Assembly (NCBI GenBank): GCA_035610835.1
Contig: CM069459.1
Coordinates: forward strand, 61,102,923 to 61,166,922
DNA from: Ophiura sarsii
Lineage: Eukaryota; Echinodermata; Ophiuroidea; Amphilepidida; Ophiuridae
Length of the DNA stretch: 64,000 nucleotides
Reading direction: 5' to 3'
Shown one piece after another: positions 20,922-32,640 of the stretch. Numbering within the stretch: position 1 is the first letter of the stretch; every line of letters begins with the position of its first letter. The position numbers were made by a program, and so were the translations under genes. Below the pieces are notes generated by a model, which did not search any database, was not told the DNA's origin, and saw only the letters and a program-made list of their open reading frames with translations.

Positions 20922-22770
20922 TGTTAGAAATTCTATCAACTAAGTTTACAGACGGTCGAAGAACATAATACACTGCCATAAAAATCACACTTAATATTTC
21001 CCTATTGCGACGTTTGCTTCGGTAATATCTTAAGGTCACCGGATGTGGAGTGATCCATCAAATTGTTTCACATGAGTTCGTCCCTAGATCCAACTCATAC
21101 AGCTGTTCATTTCGAGGTAACTACAAACAGATGAGTTCATATCTAGATCCACGGATTGCCATTGGTTTACTTATAGAGTAGAACAAGGTGACATATTATA
21201 AATCCATCGTTTGAATTCCTAACATTGATGTCTTTCTTGCCGCATGGTTGTGTAAAATAAAGAAAGCGTTGTAACACCAACAAGGTGTGTTAGTCGCGCG
21301 CCATACAATTTGAAGTACTGTCTCAATAGTCCCAAAGCATGAAACTAAATCTGAATTTTACAGACGATTGATCTGAAAAACAGTTCTCTGACGACACCGG
21401 GATAAATTGTACATGATGAAAATCCAGTGTTTGACGAACCATTAATAGACAGAACGGGTTTGTTATGAGTATAGTTTGACTAAACGATGATAATGCCTCA
21501 CTCGGGGCGGATATCACGGCACGTTCCCCCATCGAGGGAGTTGTCTAAAAGCCTGTTTTGATTGTCTTACATATATGTGTATATTTATTAGGGCTTCAAT
21601 TCGCCGGTATAACATCGCTAGGTAAATACAATAGCGTTAAGAATCAGCATATAATGTATGTGCATTAAGTTGAAAGCAGTTTGTGTATTATTACTAATTC
21701 TGAAAACGAGTCACGATTCATAGCGATTTTTAATGGAGAGAGATATACACAGTATTCAACCGGAGGTTATTAAGGCAAGTGTATTTGCGCTCTTTATGAT
21801 AGACGCTACCGTCGAGATTTTGGCATAATGCACCGTTATTTAACTAGTATTTCATCAGTATTCATTTTCCAGAAATTATTATTTGCATTATATAATATTG
21901 TCAATATTGCAGTAAGCTATCTTCTGCTACTAACAAAGAATGGAATTAATGATGGTTGGCACAGTCGCCATATTTCAAATTATGTATGTATATGAAACCA
22001 CTGTTTATCACGTTGTAAAATGTGTATTTAAATTCTAAAATAAGGATTTCAAAACAAAATGCAATAAGTCGTGACAGTGTGCAAAGCAAAATAATGTGGA
22101 GCTTTGCCACCGATCATATGCCTTCAGCAAGTACGATACGATAGCAAAGGCTTAACAGTGGGGAAGGTATTTCATCAACTGTTAATAATTTCTCCTGTCA
22201 AATGTGTTTGTCGCTTCATTTAATCCGCTGTTTTGTTTCTCTTTCCGCGATGCATCCCCGTATAGTTATCTCATCTGAAGCATAATTGAATTCAGTTTGT
22301 TTTCGAAAATATACTAATCTCAAAACATGCCCGCATATAAAAAATGCCCCTGTTTTCAATCAAGATTATTTCATTACGATGTCCGTATTGATAATAGTAA
22401 ACATGGTAGATATAGGAATTAGAAAGCCAGGCCACGAAAAAACACCCTGTTGGAAGGGCCCGACCAACCCATTTTCTTTAGTAATTTTTAAAATTGTTTA
22501 AAATTTGTGAAATATTTCGAAAATTGCCGGAAAATTAACCAAAATATAAAATATCGAGCTCGATTTCCCACCCCGCACTCAGACATTTTATTTTCGGAAT
22601 ACGCCCCCCCCCCCCCCCCCCCCTCCCACCGCTCTCAAAAAAAGATTACATTATTTATTTATTTATTTTTACCCTATATCGTTCGAAGCACATGCAAGGG
22701 TTAAGGGAAATACGTTACAACATCTGCCTATTGTTAACAGTGAACAAAATCTACTCCTCTTACTATCAGA
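20922..22770. other. Upstream of gene 1, nothing recognised except a poly-C run
   Basis: About 1.85 kb 5' of receptor gene 1. No TATA box or exon that I can support. A C-tract lies at about 22604-22623. Confidence 0.5.
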
Positions 22771-22773
22771 ATC

Positions 22774-23299
22774 GTTACGTGTGTTACTGGAGCAACACTT
22801 TTTAAAAATATATTTCCTAAATGCTTTGGTTTTAATTGATACCACTTATTATTCTAATCATGCTAGTAAGGCCTATATTAAAATAGTAAACAATTAGATA
22901 AATTCACCCCCCCCACCTCCACTTCACAATCAAACAATAGTAACGCGTGTTACCAAAATCATAATCAGGAAAACGTGCTAAAACCTCAATTTTTAAGTGT
23001 TATTCATCACTATTTATGGTTAATATGTACGTTCAATTGTCAAAGTCAAGAATTTTACAAATTTAAAATGTTTTTGATGCATCAAATGCTAGTAAATTAT
23101 AGCTGGGCAAAGTGTAACGTGTGTTACCTTACACGCGCTACCAACTATTGATTTATAGTTATTATTCTAGTAGTATAAAGCTTAGTATAGTACTTGCTTA
23201 CAATTAGTGATCAATTAATTGTAGATTGGTTAGCTTTAGTACAAAAGCAAAACAAAGTTGGGCATCTTTAGTGCATCTAAGCGCGTAACGCGTGTTACC
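22774..23299. repeat. Four GTAACGCGTGTTAC palindromes at about 170-bp spacing
   Basis: GTTACGTGTGTTAC (22774), GTAACGCGTGTTACC (22940), GTAACGTGTGTTACC (23114) and GTAACGCGTGTTACC (23285) lie 166, 174 and 171 bp apart. The sequence between them is not obviously repeated. The motif is a dyad, GTAAC-GCGT-GTTAC. Confidence 0.7.
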
Positions 23300-25420
23300 G
23301 ATATTCGTCGTAGAATCGCATTAACATGAGCTGAACTTTTATGTTGGTGTTACCATGGGGATCTAGCATTGGGTCTTGGGTATTACAATACAAAAGATGA
23401 AAACTTCATTCAAATTACTCTTACATCTAGAGATGGAGAATAAAGAATGGCGAGCCAATACGTAACTCGACTTACAGTGGAATCACACATACGCATTTCA
23501 TTGATGCAATAACTACATTACCTCTGCACTGGTTCCCGCGTAATACCTTACACGGCAACGTAGTTTTAATGGAACCAAACTATGTTTTATGTGACGATAA
23601 TGATTACGGTTAGTATTTAAACAACTATCAAGATTATAATTGTATTACACCCCGGTTTTATTATTCTAAGTTAGTTATGAGAACAATCTACAGTTTGTCT
23701 ATTTATGATTTATTTGTCTACAGTTATTATGTACAGCATCAATGTAAATGTGTCTGATAATAACTGCGCCTTTTGTCATCGTCATGAGACACCACGCTGA
23801 ACTACGCCCTCTCTTCCATCATCATCTCGGTCTGATCCCGATGTAGTGCGTGATAGCGCCACCAATGTCCTTTAACCTGAAAGTAATTTCGTCATAGCGC
23901 ATTATGCCATAGCACTCTTTCCTGCTATTAACGAAAACAATATCAAACCACACTTTTTGTTAAATCTAATATTATGTTAATGAGTGACTTTTAATGGACT
24001 GAAGCCTGTCTAATTGGGTATGCGTGAAGAATAAAAGCACAGTTTTATAACAAAATAATACTATTTTTAGATTTTAGGGCAAACAATAATATTTTTAATT
24101 ACACACGACCCAATAAAAATAAATTGAACTGAAGTAAAGATGAAAATTGCACCCTCAACAATCTACTGTTAGATATTTACATGCATCGCGAGGCTTAGGT
24201 ATGTTCAGTCGTCACACGGTTGCATTTAGACCGGTATTGCAACATTATCAATCTTGATCAATATAGTTTTCCGAGTACAATGTACACGTACTATTTCGGT
24301 TGAAATGGTCTTTTTTTTAGAAATACCGTCAACTTATCAAATTCGAAAGGGAAACCCCTGATATATTCGACGCAACTAAAGTCTAGCCTCGCTTCCATTA
24401 ATGTATGCAGGCGACGCAGGGCATGATTGGCCGTATATTTTGAATCCCGTTGGTTTCAATGTAATTATGGATTTGTGAAAATTCATCACACGTTGGAACT
24501 AAATTATTTCCTCCTAAAACCGCTGAAGGTGGACTCTCAACTTAATTGTATGTATAACGGGATCAACAACCCCGTCATTAACCATTCGTTGCATTCGGTT
24601 GATAACGTAACCTCAAACACATACTTTAACACCGGACTTAAACCTGAATATTCGTGAACAAGCTCATCCGGCATTGTCTGGATACATGTTGGATTTAACT
24701 GTCGCCCCCATAGTTATGTCAACGAGAGAGGAAACCTCAATACAACTGTTATCAACGTATCATCAAGCGTGGTATATAGATGACACACAGTCTGATGCAT
24801 TTAACATAGAGCCTTCATCTTGGCGCTCTGTAGTCTGCATAGCCTGACACTAATTAACATAAGTTCAAATGCGCATGCGTAATAAATTACACGATTAGCA
24901 AACAGCGAACAATGCATGCATGCGCTTAATGGGCGGTGATAAGTTTGAGACCCTTTGGGAATTGATTGTGCGTGAGTAGGCTATATCATTTTAATGTCTC
25001 GAGTATAATACGAAAATATCATAAACGATCGTTCTAAATGAGTAAAAGGCGAAGAAGGTCTGAAGACAGGCGTAATCTGATGGTACTGCATAAACGATAA
25101 CATCGTTAAACTGTTATTGGAACCGATTGACGACTGTAACACCTATTAAATCTCACCATATTTCAATATATACACTATACATCCTAAGGAAATAGAAATA
25201 AATATAACATGATTATTTTGGGGAAAAGCAAAGTGTAGTGTAGGTTTTCCATTTCTTGGAGCTCCAGTGATAACAAAAGTGACTTCGACCGACTGCTAAA
25301 TGATTTTGTTTGTCGGACTTCTAACCTACTGGTTTTTTGTTGTTGTAACGGATTACTAAGGGGGGGGGGGTGTACCATCCCATAATAAAATCCAAACGAA
25401 TATGCAGAGTATGCTTACAA
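23300..25420. other. Intergenic, nothing recognised
   Basis: AT-rich sequence with no coding frame, repeat family or RNA gene I can support. Confidence 0.5.
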
Positions 25421-25428
25421 ACATTCTA

Positions 25429-25785
25429 CGCATGACGTCACAATGACGGCCGACCGCAAAATGCTGTTGTATTCTTTTGTACAGTGAAATATAGACCAAC
25501 AGTCAAATTTTCGCCAAAAAAGTTACCAGTTACGGAATTTCACTAGGTTTTTGCTTATAAGTAAGGGAAATTATGTTTCTAACAAATGCTATAAGATTCA
25601 AGACTATGCTATTAAGATTTGTGTCAAAATGGCGATTTTTAAATATTGTAAGGTGGCATCTACCCCACCCCCCCCCCCCCCCCCCCCACCCCAGACTTTG
25701 ACGGCTTATCCTACCCCGGGTAATGTGGATGTAAAAGAGATTACTTAGATGCCCTAGGTCACTGTCTGTTTTGGCGCCACCGGTG
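25429..25785 (-). repeat. Interspersed repeat with poly-C/G tract, copy 1
   Basis: In inverse orientation this matches 46146-46560 and part of 55523-55830. Shared landmarks are GCATGACGTCA at one end, GCTTATAAGTRAGGGAAATT in the middle, AAAATGGCGATTTTTAAATA, a homopolymer run and GACTTTGACGG. It is a dispersed family of unknown type; termini are not defined. Confidence 0.7.
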
Positions 25786-26247
25786 AAAATTATTAGGGGC
25801 GGGGGGGTAATGTCTTTGTTGAAAACAAATGAAAGAGAAGGGGCATGGTTCGTATAATTTTACGTTTTGCTTATCAGACGGATTCATTCGCATGCAGTTA
25901 TTTTTACAATCCTTTTGAATGCTAGCGTGCGCCCTACAGTTTGTATAGCGCATACCTTTATTCAAACGAGTCGAAGTTACGCGTGCGTAAGAAATTGCCA
26001 ACGTAGCACATGGCATATAAAACATAAATGCGGCAGTATGTTTAGGACTATTGCAAATTAATTATGTAACATTTACATATCGACGTCTAAAAGTATGAAG
26101 TGAGAAGTTCATACTCGCTCTAAATTAGTAAAAGAAGGGGGCGGGGCCACAAGACAGGTGTGTGTGTGGTATAAAGATTGATGGCGCTGTATAATCGATC
26201 ATATTGTTCATTTTAAATGTCCGTCGGCGACCTTAACACAAATTAAA

Positions 26248-26962
26248 GCGGCGCTGCTAAACTAGCCCGTATGGATTATACGTATAAGTGACTTACCTGT
26301 CGTGGGGTATTATTTTAGATCCGGGTCATGTTGTCGTTGACAACAAAGCCAAACGTTTTAACAGATGTACGCTCTACTCAACCATACACAATATCGTTCC
26401 TAGTGATCGCGTGAGATCGTGTAAGCGACTGTGGTTTGCATTAGCAACATTTCCCAAATTCGTAAAATGTTTTGCCCGATTTTCGGATTTGCAACTGTGA
26501 AAAACATGTGAAAACTTGCATTGTGTGTAAATATGATAACATGAGTATGCATAGGAATCCCATGGGCAAATATCCTGTTCGATGGTACCATACCAAGGAG
26601 GTAAAAAAGGGCTACATTTTGGACGTTTTGGTGATGGTGCAATCTGAATTTTGCTGATTTCATGTTGTTTGTTGTCAACGGCATGTGACGTCATTCCGGG
26701 CCGGCCTATATGAGATGCAGCACGTCAAAAGGGGGACTTTGCAGCACACATAATAAACTCAAAGTTGACTTCACCTGCAAAGTTTCCCCTTTTGATGTGC
26801 TGCATCAAATAACATCATGGAACTATTTGCAATATTTATTTCAATTGTTTTTGGTGCATGTACATATGGTGATGTAACATATTACTTTGGCGACTATCGT
26901 ATAAGTCTTACGTACAAGTCACTTATACGTACGAGCCATACGGACAAGTTTTAAACTGCTGC
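26248..26962. mobile_element. About 715-bp element with imperfect terminal inverted repeats
   Basis: GCTGCTAAACTAGCCCGTAT near 26252, followed by TACGTATAAGTGACTT, is inverted near 26895-26960 (AAGTCACTTATACGTACG and ATACGGACAAGTTTTAAAC). No transposase frame. It carries a nested palindrome at 26711-26809. Confidence 0.6.
26711..26809. repeat. Nested hairpin, arms of about 28 bp
   Basis: GATGCAGCACGTCAAAAGGG (26713) is inverted at CCCCTTTTGATGTGCTGCAT (about 26786-26805). The spacer is about 40 bp. Probably a small MITE inside the larger element. Confidence 0.7.
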
Positions 26963-27499
26963 CTAAAATAATGTTATGATGATCAAATGGACAACTCCCT
27001 GGTTGATTTCAACTGTTTTTATTCTTATGTTCGTGTTTATTTATTATGGACAAGACCAAGTGTAGATTTACCACTTCTTGGAACTCCGGTGATAACAAAG
27101 ACGTTGCGTGTACCAGATGTAGGCTACATGATGTTCGGATAGGTTCACAGAGAATAGGAAGACCACTTTGAATTTATTTATATATTCGTGTAATATCCAG
27201 AGGGTTAAAATATGTGACAATGGAAAATGACCACTCTTTCATTCACATATTTTATTTAAACGGTCTAAACAAAGTAATGTATATGCTGTTTAACTCTTCA
27301 TTCCATTACAACATATTACTTTGAACACGCCAGTTGATATCAAGCCAAACGACACCTCTGCCTCTAACCTGGCGGAAATATCTGATATGTTGCTCAAAAT
27401 CGACACAACACAGAACAGTCATCATATCAAGCGTGGTTCTATTCGTGTGCAAAAGATGGTTTTTAGTGGTGTTTGGTGGTGATGGCCTGAATAGGAACA

Positions 27500-27860
27500 C
27501 GCGATCACTACTTTTTCACCACCTTGATCACCACTAAAAAAACCCAGTATTTCTGGGTTTGGTGATGAATTTGGTGGTGATTTTAGTGGTGATTTTGAAT
27601 AGAAACAGACGGCGATTATTTTAGTGCTGATAACATTTCACGCGCCGCGTTATGCTTTCGCGCTATACGTGAACACATTTTTTGCGTTACGTTCACGCGC
27701 GGGTTACTAGGATGTTTTGCGCGTATTTTTGTGAACCGGTATCACCTCCTTTTGCTATGACCCCACCTTTTGGCGCTGAATAGAAATGGGCATTTATGGT
27801 GGTGATGGTGGTGATAAATATCACCACCATCACCACCAATAACCGGTGGTGATTGTATAG
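27500..27860. repeat. GGTGGTGAT/ATCACCACC-rich region with 18-bp perfect hairpin
   Basis: A perfect inverted repeat, GGTGGTGATGGTGGTGAT (27798-27815) and its inverse (27820-27837), with a 4-base loop. The words TTTAGTGGTGATTTTGAATAG and GAATAGAAA recur across 27480-27860. No gene is seen. Confidence 0.6.
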
Positions 27861-28635
27861 AAACCCGCTTATGGTCATTGCTGCAAAATAATTACAAGCG
27901 ACCCATTGTCATGAATTCGAATGAAGATAAGCTGTCTCCGAATGATGATAAGCTGTCGCAATTCGAGGACAAGATCTTATAACTCACGAATATTTATTAG
28001 ATATTCTAATCACATTTGCTCTATGTATTCTCATAACAAATACCATGACTTAATGGAAAAGATGGAAAATTGCATGCTTCGATGCGTGTTCATCATGGAA
28101 CTAGTGATGCTTTTTTGATTATATACAATAATAGGGATGACAACGATTAAACAAACATCTGTTATCTTCACTAACCTTCTTGCACTTTTGCTTGTCGCAA
28201 CAATTCCAACATAATGATACTCGAATCGATGGGATAATGATGAAATCTCAAAACCCAATCAAATCATGACCTTTTGTTGCCAAGGCGTGAGGCTGTTATC
28301 ATCAGTTTCTATAGCACTTTGTACTTTATCCAAATAATAACCTGAAGATTCGCCTTTATATTATTTCAGACATTTATGAAAAGGTTACGATATATTATTA
28401 GTGTTGATTTGGTTCTTTATGAGTTTGAAATACGTAAGGATCTTTTTAACACGCCAAGCAATAAAACCATGATTTACAGGCTTCGTGCCATGACATGAAC
28501 AACGTGTTATCATATTTATTCTCTGGATCTCATTTTAGTCACAAGTTGGATTCAAATACACTATTACCAAGTAAACGTTTTTTACAAACATTATAATCAA
28601 AAATCTTTAGGAACTTTTGAAATGGAAACTTGATA

Positions 28636-28721
28636 CAGGCTGTCCCAAATTGGTTAGTACCCATCGATTACTAAAATGTGGGCATCGATCGATGGGAACT
28701 AATCATTTTTGGGACAGCCTG
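28636..28721. mobile_element. 86-bp palindromic MITE
   Basis: CAGGCTGTCCCAAA (28636) and TTTGGGACAGCCTG (ending 28721) are exact inverses, flanked by TA on both sides. The arms continue through CCCATCGAT, so the whole element folds into one hairpin. Confidence 0.85.
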
Positions 28722-28922
28722 TATATTTTGCTTGTTCCTTATAGAAGATCACTGTTGTAACGGCAACGATTGTTTTAACTTAGCATACGTTATCCGTATA
28801 AACATATTAACACCATCCACAAAGTGATCCTTATAGTTTATATTTAATAAAATGTGTCGCAAATTGAAACAGCTTACATCCATGTTGAGTATAAACTTGC
28901 CAGGCAAATAACCAAACAAGCG

Positions 28923-29170
28923 TAACACTTTCCACGCGGCTATTATATTTACCATGCACAAAAAAGATTTTTCAGAAACCTTTCACAATTTTCAACGTCT
29001 ATCTCAAGGATTACTGAACCAATAGTAGACATGTTTGTACTTATTTCAATTCATTTCTCATGGTGATTCTAAATATGGTAATGAAATTCAATAATTTTGA
29101 AATTTTTTGAAACATTTTTGTGACATTTTGGAATGTCGTCTGCACACGCCTGCCGCGTATAAAGTGTTAA
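28923..29170. mobile_element. ACACTTTCCACGCGG MITE, copy 1
   Basis: TAACACTTTCCACGCGGC (28923) is mirrored by GCCGCGTATAAAGTGTTA (ending 29169). Shared interior words are TTTTTCAGAAACCTTT, TCAAGGATTACTGAACCAAT, CTCATGGTGATTC and GTCGTCTGCA. Five copies occur in this window. TTAAG at the right ends hints at a TTAA target, not proven. Confidence 0.8.
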
Positions 29171-29437
29171 GCACAAACCTCTTGACCAATACAGTCATCA
29201 TACATGGTACTCTGTTTATTCAACATGTTAAAAGTGTTTATTGTGTCAAGGATAAAACATTTGAAATACATTTAGATGGGGCACACAAAAGTGTCCTTTT
29301 TCTCGATCTACATAACTTTACCTAATCCACGAAAATTCGGATATTGTACTCAATAAGAAGATACCATGGTGAAGAATGTCATTCTAAACGTAATCTCAGT
29401 TTTAAGCTAATTTTCAAACTCTTGGTCAGTAGATATT

Positions 29438-29852
29438 AATTGAGATTTTCATTTTTCAAAACCAATACATTTTACTCACGTTTGACAGTTTTGTGTGTTA
29501 TGGTCTACAATCGTCCTCCAAATGACCTCTTCTGACCCGTGCAGCTACCTGTTCAGGGCGCTGTTACGGTGATCAGTGGGTCATAGACATGACTTAGTAT
29601 ATGGCCCCGTCGTCTCTGTTCATAGAGTCGGGTGCCTTCCGTCGAATCTAAATGGCTTCGTGGATGTGTCGTTATTGTGGTGGATTGTTCTCCTTGCAAA
29701 TAATTTACGCGTTGATCACCGTAACAGCGCCCTCAACAGGTAGCAGCACGGGACAGAAGAGGTCATTCTGAGAAAATGTGCAGACCATAATAACACACCA
29801 AAGTGTCAAATTTGAGTAAAATGTATTGGTTTTGAAAAATGAAAATCTCAAT
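29438..29852. mobile_element. Foldback element, about 140-bp arms
   Basis: The left arm, from TTGAGATTTTCATTTTTCAA at 29439 to GGGCGCTGTTACGGTGATC at about 29573, is inverted from about 29711 to 29852 with good identity. The loop is about 140 bp and non-coding. Confidence 0.85.
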
Positions 29853-30171
29853 TATTTGTTCTTGCAAACCTGATGAATGTATTGAAAGATCTTGGTCAGT
29901 AGGTTTCAACAACACCCCGTCTTATGGTTTGTCAAATAATACGCGATGGAACGAAGAAAACATTGATCTCAAATCGGATCGATACGTCTGCTCTCCGTGG
30001 TTCATAATTATACCATGGAACGCACCTACGGCATTGCATATAATGGATGAAAATCCAGCGGCGAAAGTACCTCACGTTTCAACCGGAGACTCACGCTTAC
30101 CATGCTTACAAAAGATATATCAACGTTTCAGTCACGTTTATTTCACGTAGTACAATATATTGACATACTCG

Positions 30172-31446
30172 GATATACATGATCCAGATATGTACATGAT
30201 CCAGATATGTACATGATCCAGATATGTACATGATCCAGATATGTGCATGATCCAGACATGTGCATGATCCAGACATGTGCATGATCCAGACATGTGCATG
30301 ATCCAGACATGTGCATGATCCAGACATGTGCATGATCCAGACATGTGCATGATCCAGACATGTGCATGATCCAGACATGTGCATGATCCAGACATGTGCA
30401 TGATCCAGACATGTGCATGATCCAGACATGTGCATGATCCAGACATGTGCATGATCCAGACATGTGCATGATCCAGACATGTGCATGATCCAGACATGTG
30501 CATGATCCAGACATGTGCATGATCCAGACATGTGCATGATCCAGACATGTGCATGATCCAGACATGTGCATGATCCAGACATGTGCATGATCCAGACATG
30601 TGCATGATCCAGACATGTGCATGATCCAGACATGTGCATGATCCAGACATGTGCATGATCCAGACATGTGCATGATCCAGACATGTGCATGATCCAGACA
30701 TGTGCATGATCCAGACATGTGCATGATCCAGACATGTGCATGATCCAGACATGTGCATGATCCAGACATGTGCATGATCCAGACATGTGCATGATCCAGA
30801 CATGTGCATGATCCAGACATGTGCATGATCCAGACATGTGCATGATCCAGACATGTGCATGATCCAGACATGTGCATGATCCAGACATGTGCATGATCCA
30901 GACATGTGCATGATCCAGACATGTGCATGATCCAGACATGTGCATGATCCAGACATGTGCATGATCCAGACATGTGCATGATCCAGACATGTGCATGATC
31001 CAGACATGTGCATGATCCAGACATGTGCATGATCCAGACATGTGCATGATCCAGACATGTGCATGATCCAGACATGTGCATGATCCAGACATGTGCATGA
31101 TCCAGACATGTGCATGATCCAGACATGTGCATGATCCAGACATGTGCATGATCCAGACATGTGCATGATCCAGACATGTGCATGATCCAGACATGTGCAT
31201 GATCCAGACATGTGCATGATCCAGACATGTGCATGATCCAGACATGTGCATGATCCAGACATGTACATGATCCAGACATGTACATGATCCAGACATGTAC
31301 ATGATCCAGACATGTACATGATCCAGACATGTACATGATCCAGACATGTACATGATCCAGACATGTACATGATCCAGACATGTACATGATCCAGACATGT
31401 ACATGATCCAGACATGTACATGATACAGATATGTACATGATACAGA
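30172..31446. repeat. 17-bp minisatellite, about 75 copies
   Basis: The unit is ACATGTGCATGATCCAG on the plus strand. The core from about 30256 to 31260 appears to be about 59 identical copies. Edge copies differ: ATATGTAC type on the left, ACATGTAC on the right. Because 17 is not a multiple of 3, all three minus-strand frames are open and encode the same 17-residue repeat (SGSCTCLDHAHVWIMHM). That makes the open frames of 427-457 codons (30106-31516) a repeat artefact rather than a gene. Confidence 0.97.
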
Positions 31447-31563
31447 TGAATACATTTCCTATTGATCTCCTATTTTCTATAACCATAACACTTTTGGGAT
31501 GGAAATGTTGAAACAAATATCTGGGGGGTAAAATGGGCGAAATTTAGCGGGAAAAACAGGACT

Positions 31564-31638
31564 TGGCGACGACGGGATTCAATCCCGGGTCCTTCAGCAT
31601 GGATAACCGTGTCTTAGTCCACTTGGCCAGGGGTCACG
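31564..31638 (-). repeat. tRNA-like segment, probable SINE head
   Basis: On the minus strand, an A-box-like TGGCCAAGTGG (31619-31629) lies 44 bases upstream of a B-box-like GGATTGAATCC (31575-31585) inside a CGGGATTGAATCCCG hairpin. That is the internal RNA polymerase III promoter layout of a Leu/Ser-type tRNA. The expected acceptor stem does not pair, so a tRNA-derived SINE or pseudo-tRNA is more likely than a functional tRNA. Confidence 0.5.
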
Positions 31639-31859
31639 CACCCGCAATGTACAGTTCCGTGCGCATTTATCACCATTTATCACCATTGAAAGGCATATGT
31701 TAGATACCAAATCTTAAAATGACTGAATATGAATTGATCTAAGTAATTATGAGTAAGAACAAGCCGGAATTCAAGGGGGATTAAAGGCATCGCAGCTGAA
31801 TAAGGATGCATCGAAGAATGGCTCGATAACTCGACCGTCACAGTGTATTGGCTTTAATA

Positions 31860-31973
31860 TTTTTGGTTTTACTAAAAACGCAATGGTCGATTTTAACAAT
31901 TCTTTTTTTGAAATAAAACCAAACTGTCATTGATTTTAAATATGCAGTCCCGTTCTTTCTGACTCACCCTGTA
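31860..31973. mobile_element. Right-end fragment of a CAGGGTGAGT-type element
   Basis: TTCTTTCTGACTCACCCTG ending near 31971 is the inverse of the CAGGGTGAGT terminus of the complete element at 47482-48153. A similar end occurs at about 41387-41405. No left end was found, so this is a truncated copy. Confidence 0.5.
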
Positions 31974-32269
31974 GATATTATTAACAAGACAGGATGGACA
32001 GGGATTTCTTGTTCAGGTATGTGTGTTTCCGTTCAAGATTGCTAAAAACAAAAAAGCCAGTTTCTGTTCATGAAATCCCTATAACGTCACTCGTTACCAG
32101 CCACGTTAAATCTTAAAGTATCGATTTGAAAATATGTGCTTATTGTCTCATCGTGCTCATGGGTTCGAGTTTAGGTGTAAGAAGAAACAGGATAGGTACG
32201 TGTTTACCAATTGTGCTACATCAATCGCATCGGTGAATGTGTGTGTTAATTAAATATGTTCAACATATT

Positions 32270-32640
32270 AGTATTATTTGTATCAGTCTCGTTCGATACT
32301 GGAACACCCAGTATCGTTCGATACTGGTACAAAGTCAGTGTCCCAGTATCGGCCGATACTGGCACATATAAAATGTTGCAGTATAGGGCGGTACTGGAAC
32401 TAAATTATATACCAGTAACGTTCAATACTGGGACAAATCTCGTTGGTATCATGTGTACCAGTATCGCCCGATACTGGAACATAAAACCGTTCCAGTATCG
32501 CTCGATACTGGAACACAATTTGGTGTTCCAGTATCGACTGATATTGGAACAATAAAATCGTACCAGTGTCGACCGATTCTAGCAACTTTTATGTCCCAGT
32601 ATTGAACGATACTGGTATCTGGGATATAAAGTACACTTTT
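32270..32640. repeat. Array of ten 20-bp palindromes at about 35-bp period, copy A
   Basis: The consensus is the perfect dyad CCAGTATCGNNCGATACTGG. Units start at about 32283, 32308, 32343, 32378, 32412, 32458, 32492, 32528, 32563 and 32596, mostly 33-36 bp apart. The central two bases vary, and the ~15-bp spacers are each different. Two further copies (53915-54260, 54970-55270) keep the same spacers in the same order, so this is one dispersed element with internal hairpins, not a CRISPR array. Partly open frames across it are incidental. Confidence 0.9.

Noticed and set aside
30106..31516. Three overlapping open frames of 427-457 codons
   Set aside because: All encode the same 17-residue repeat of a 17-bp minisatellite in different frames; an artefact of unit length.
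32283..32633. CRISPR array
   Set aside because: Regular palindromes with variable spacers, but the genome is an animal's, there are no cas genes, and the spacers are conserved in order between dispersed copies.
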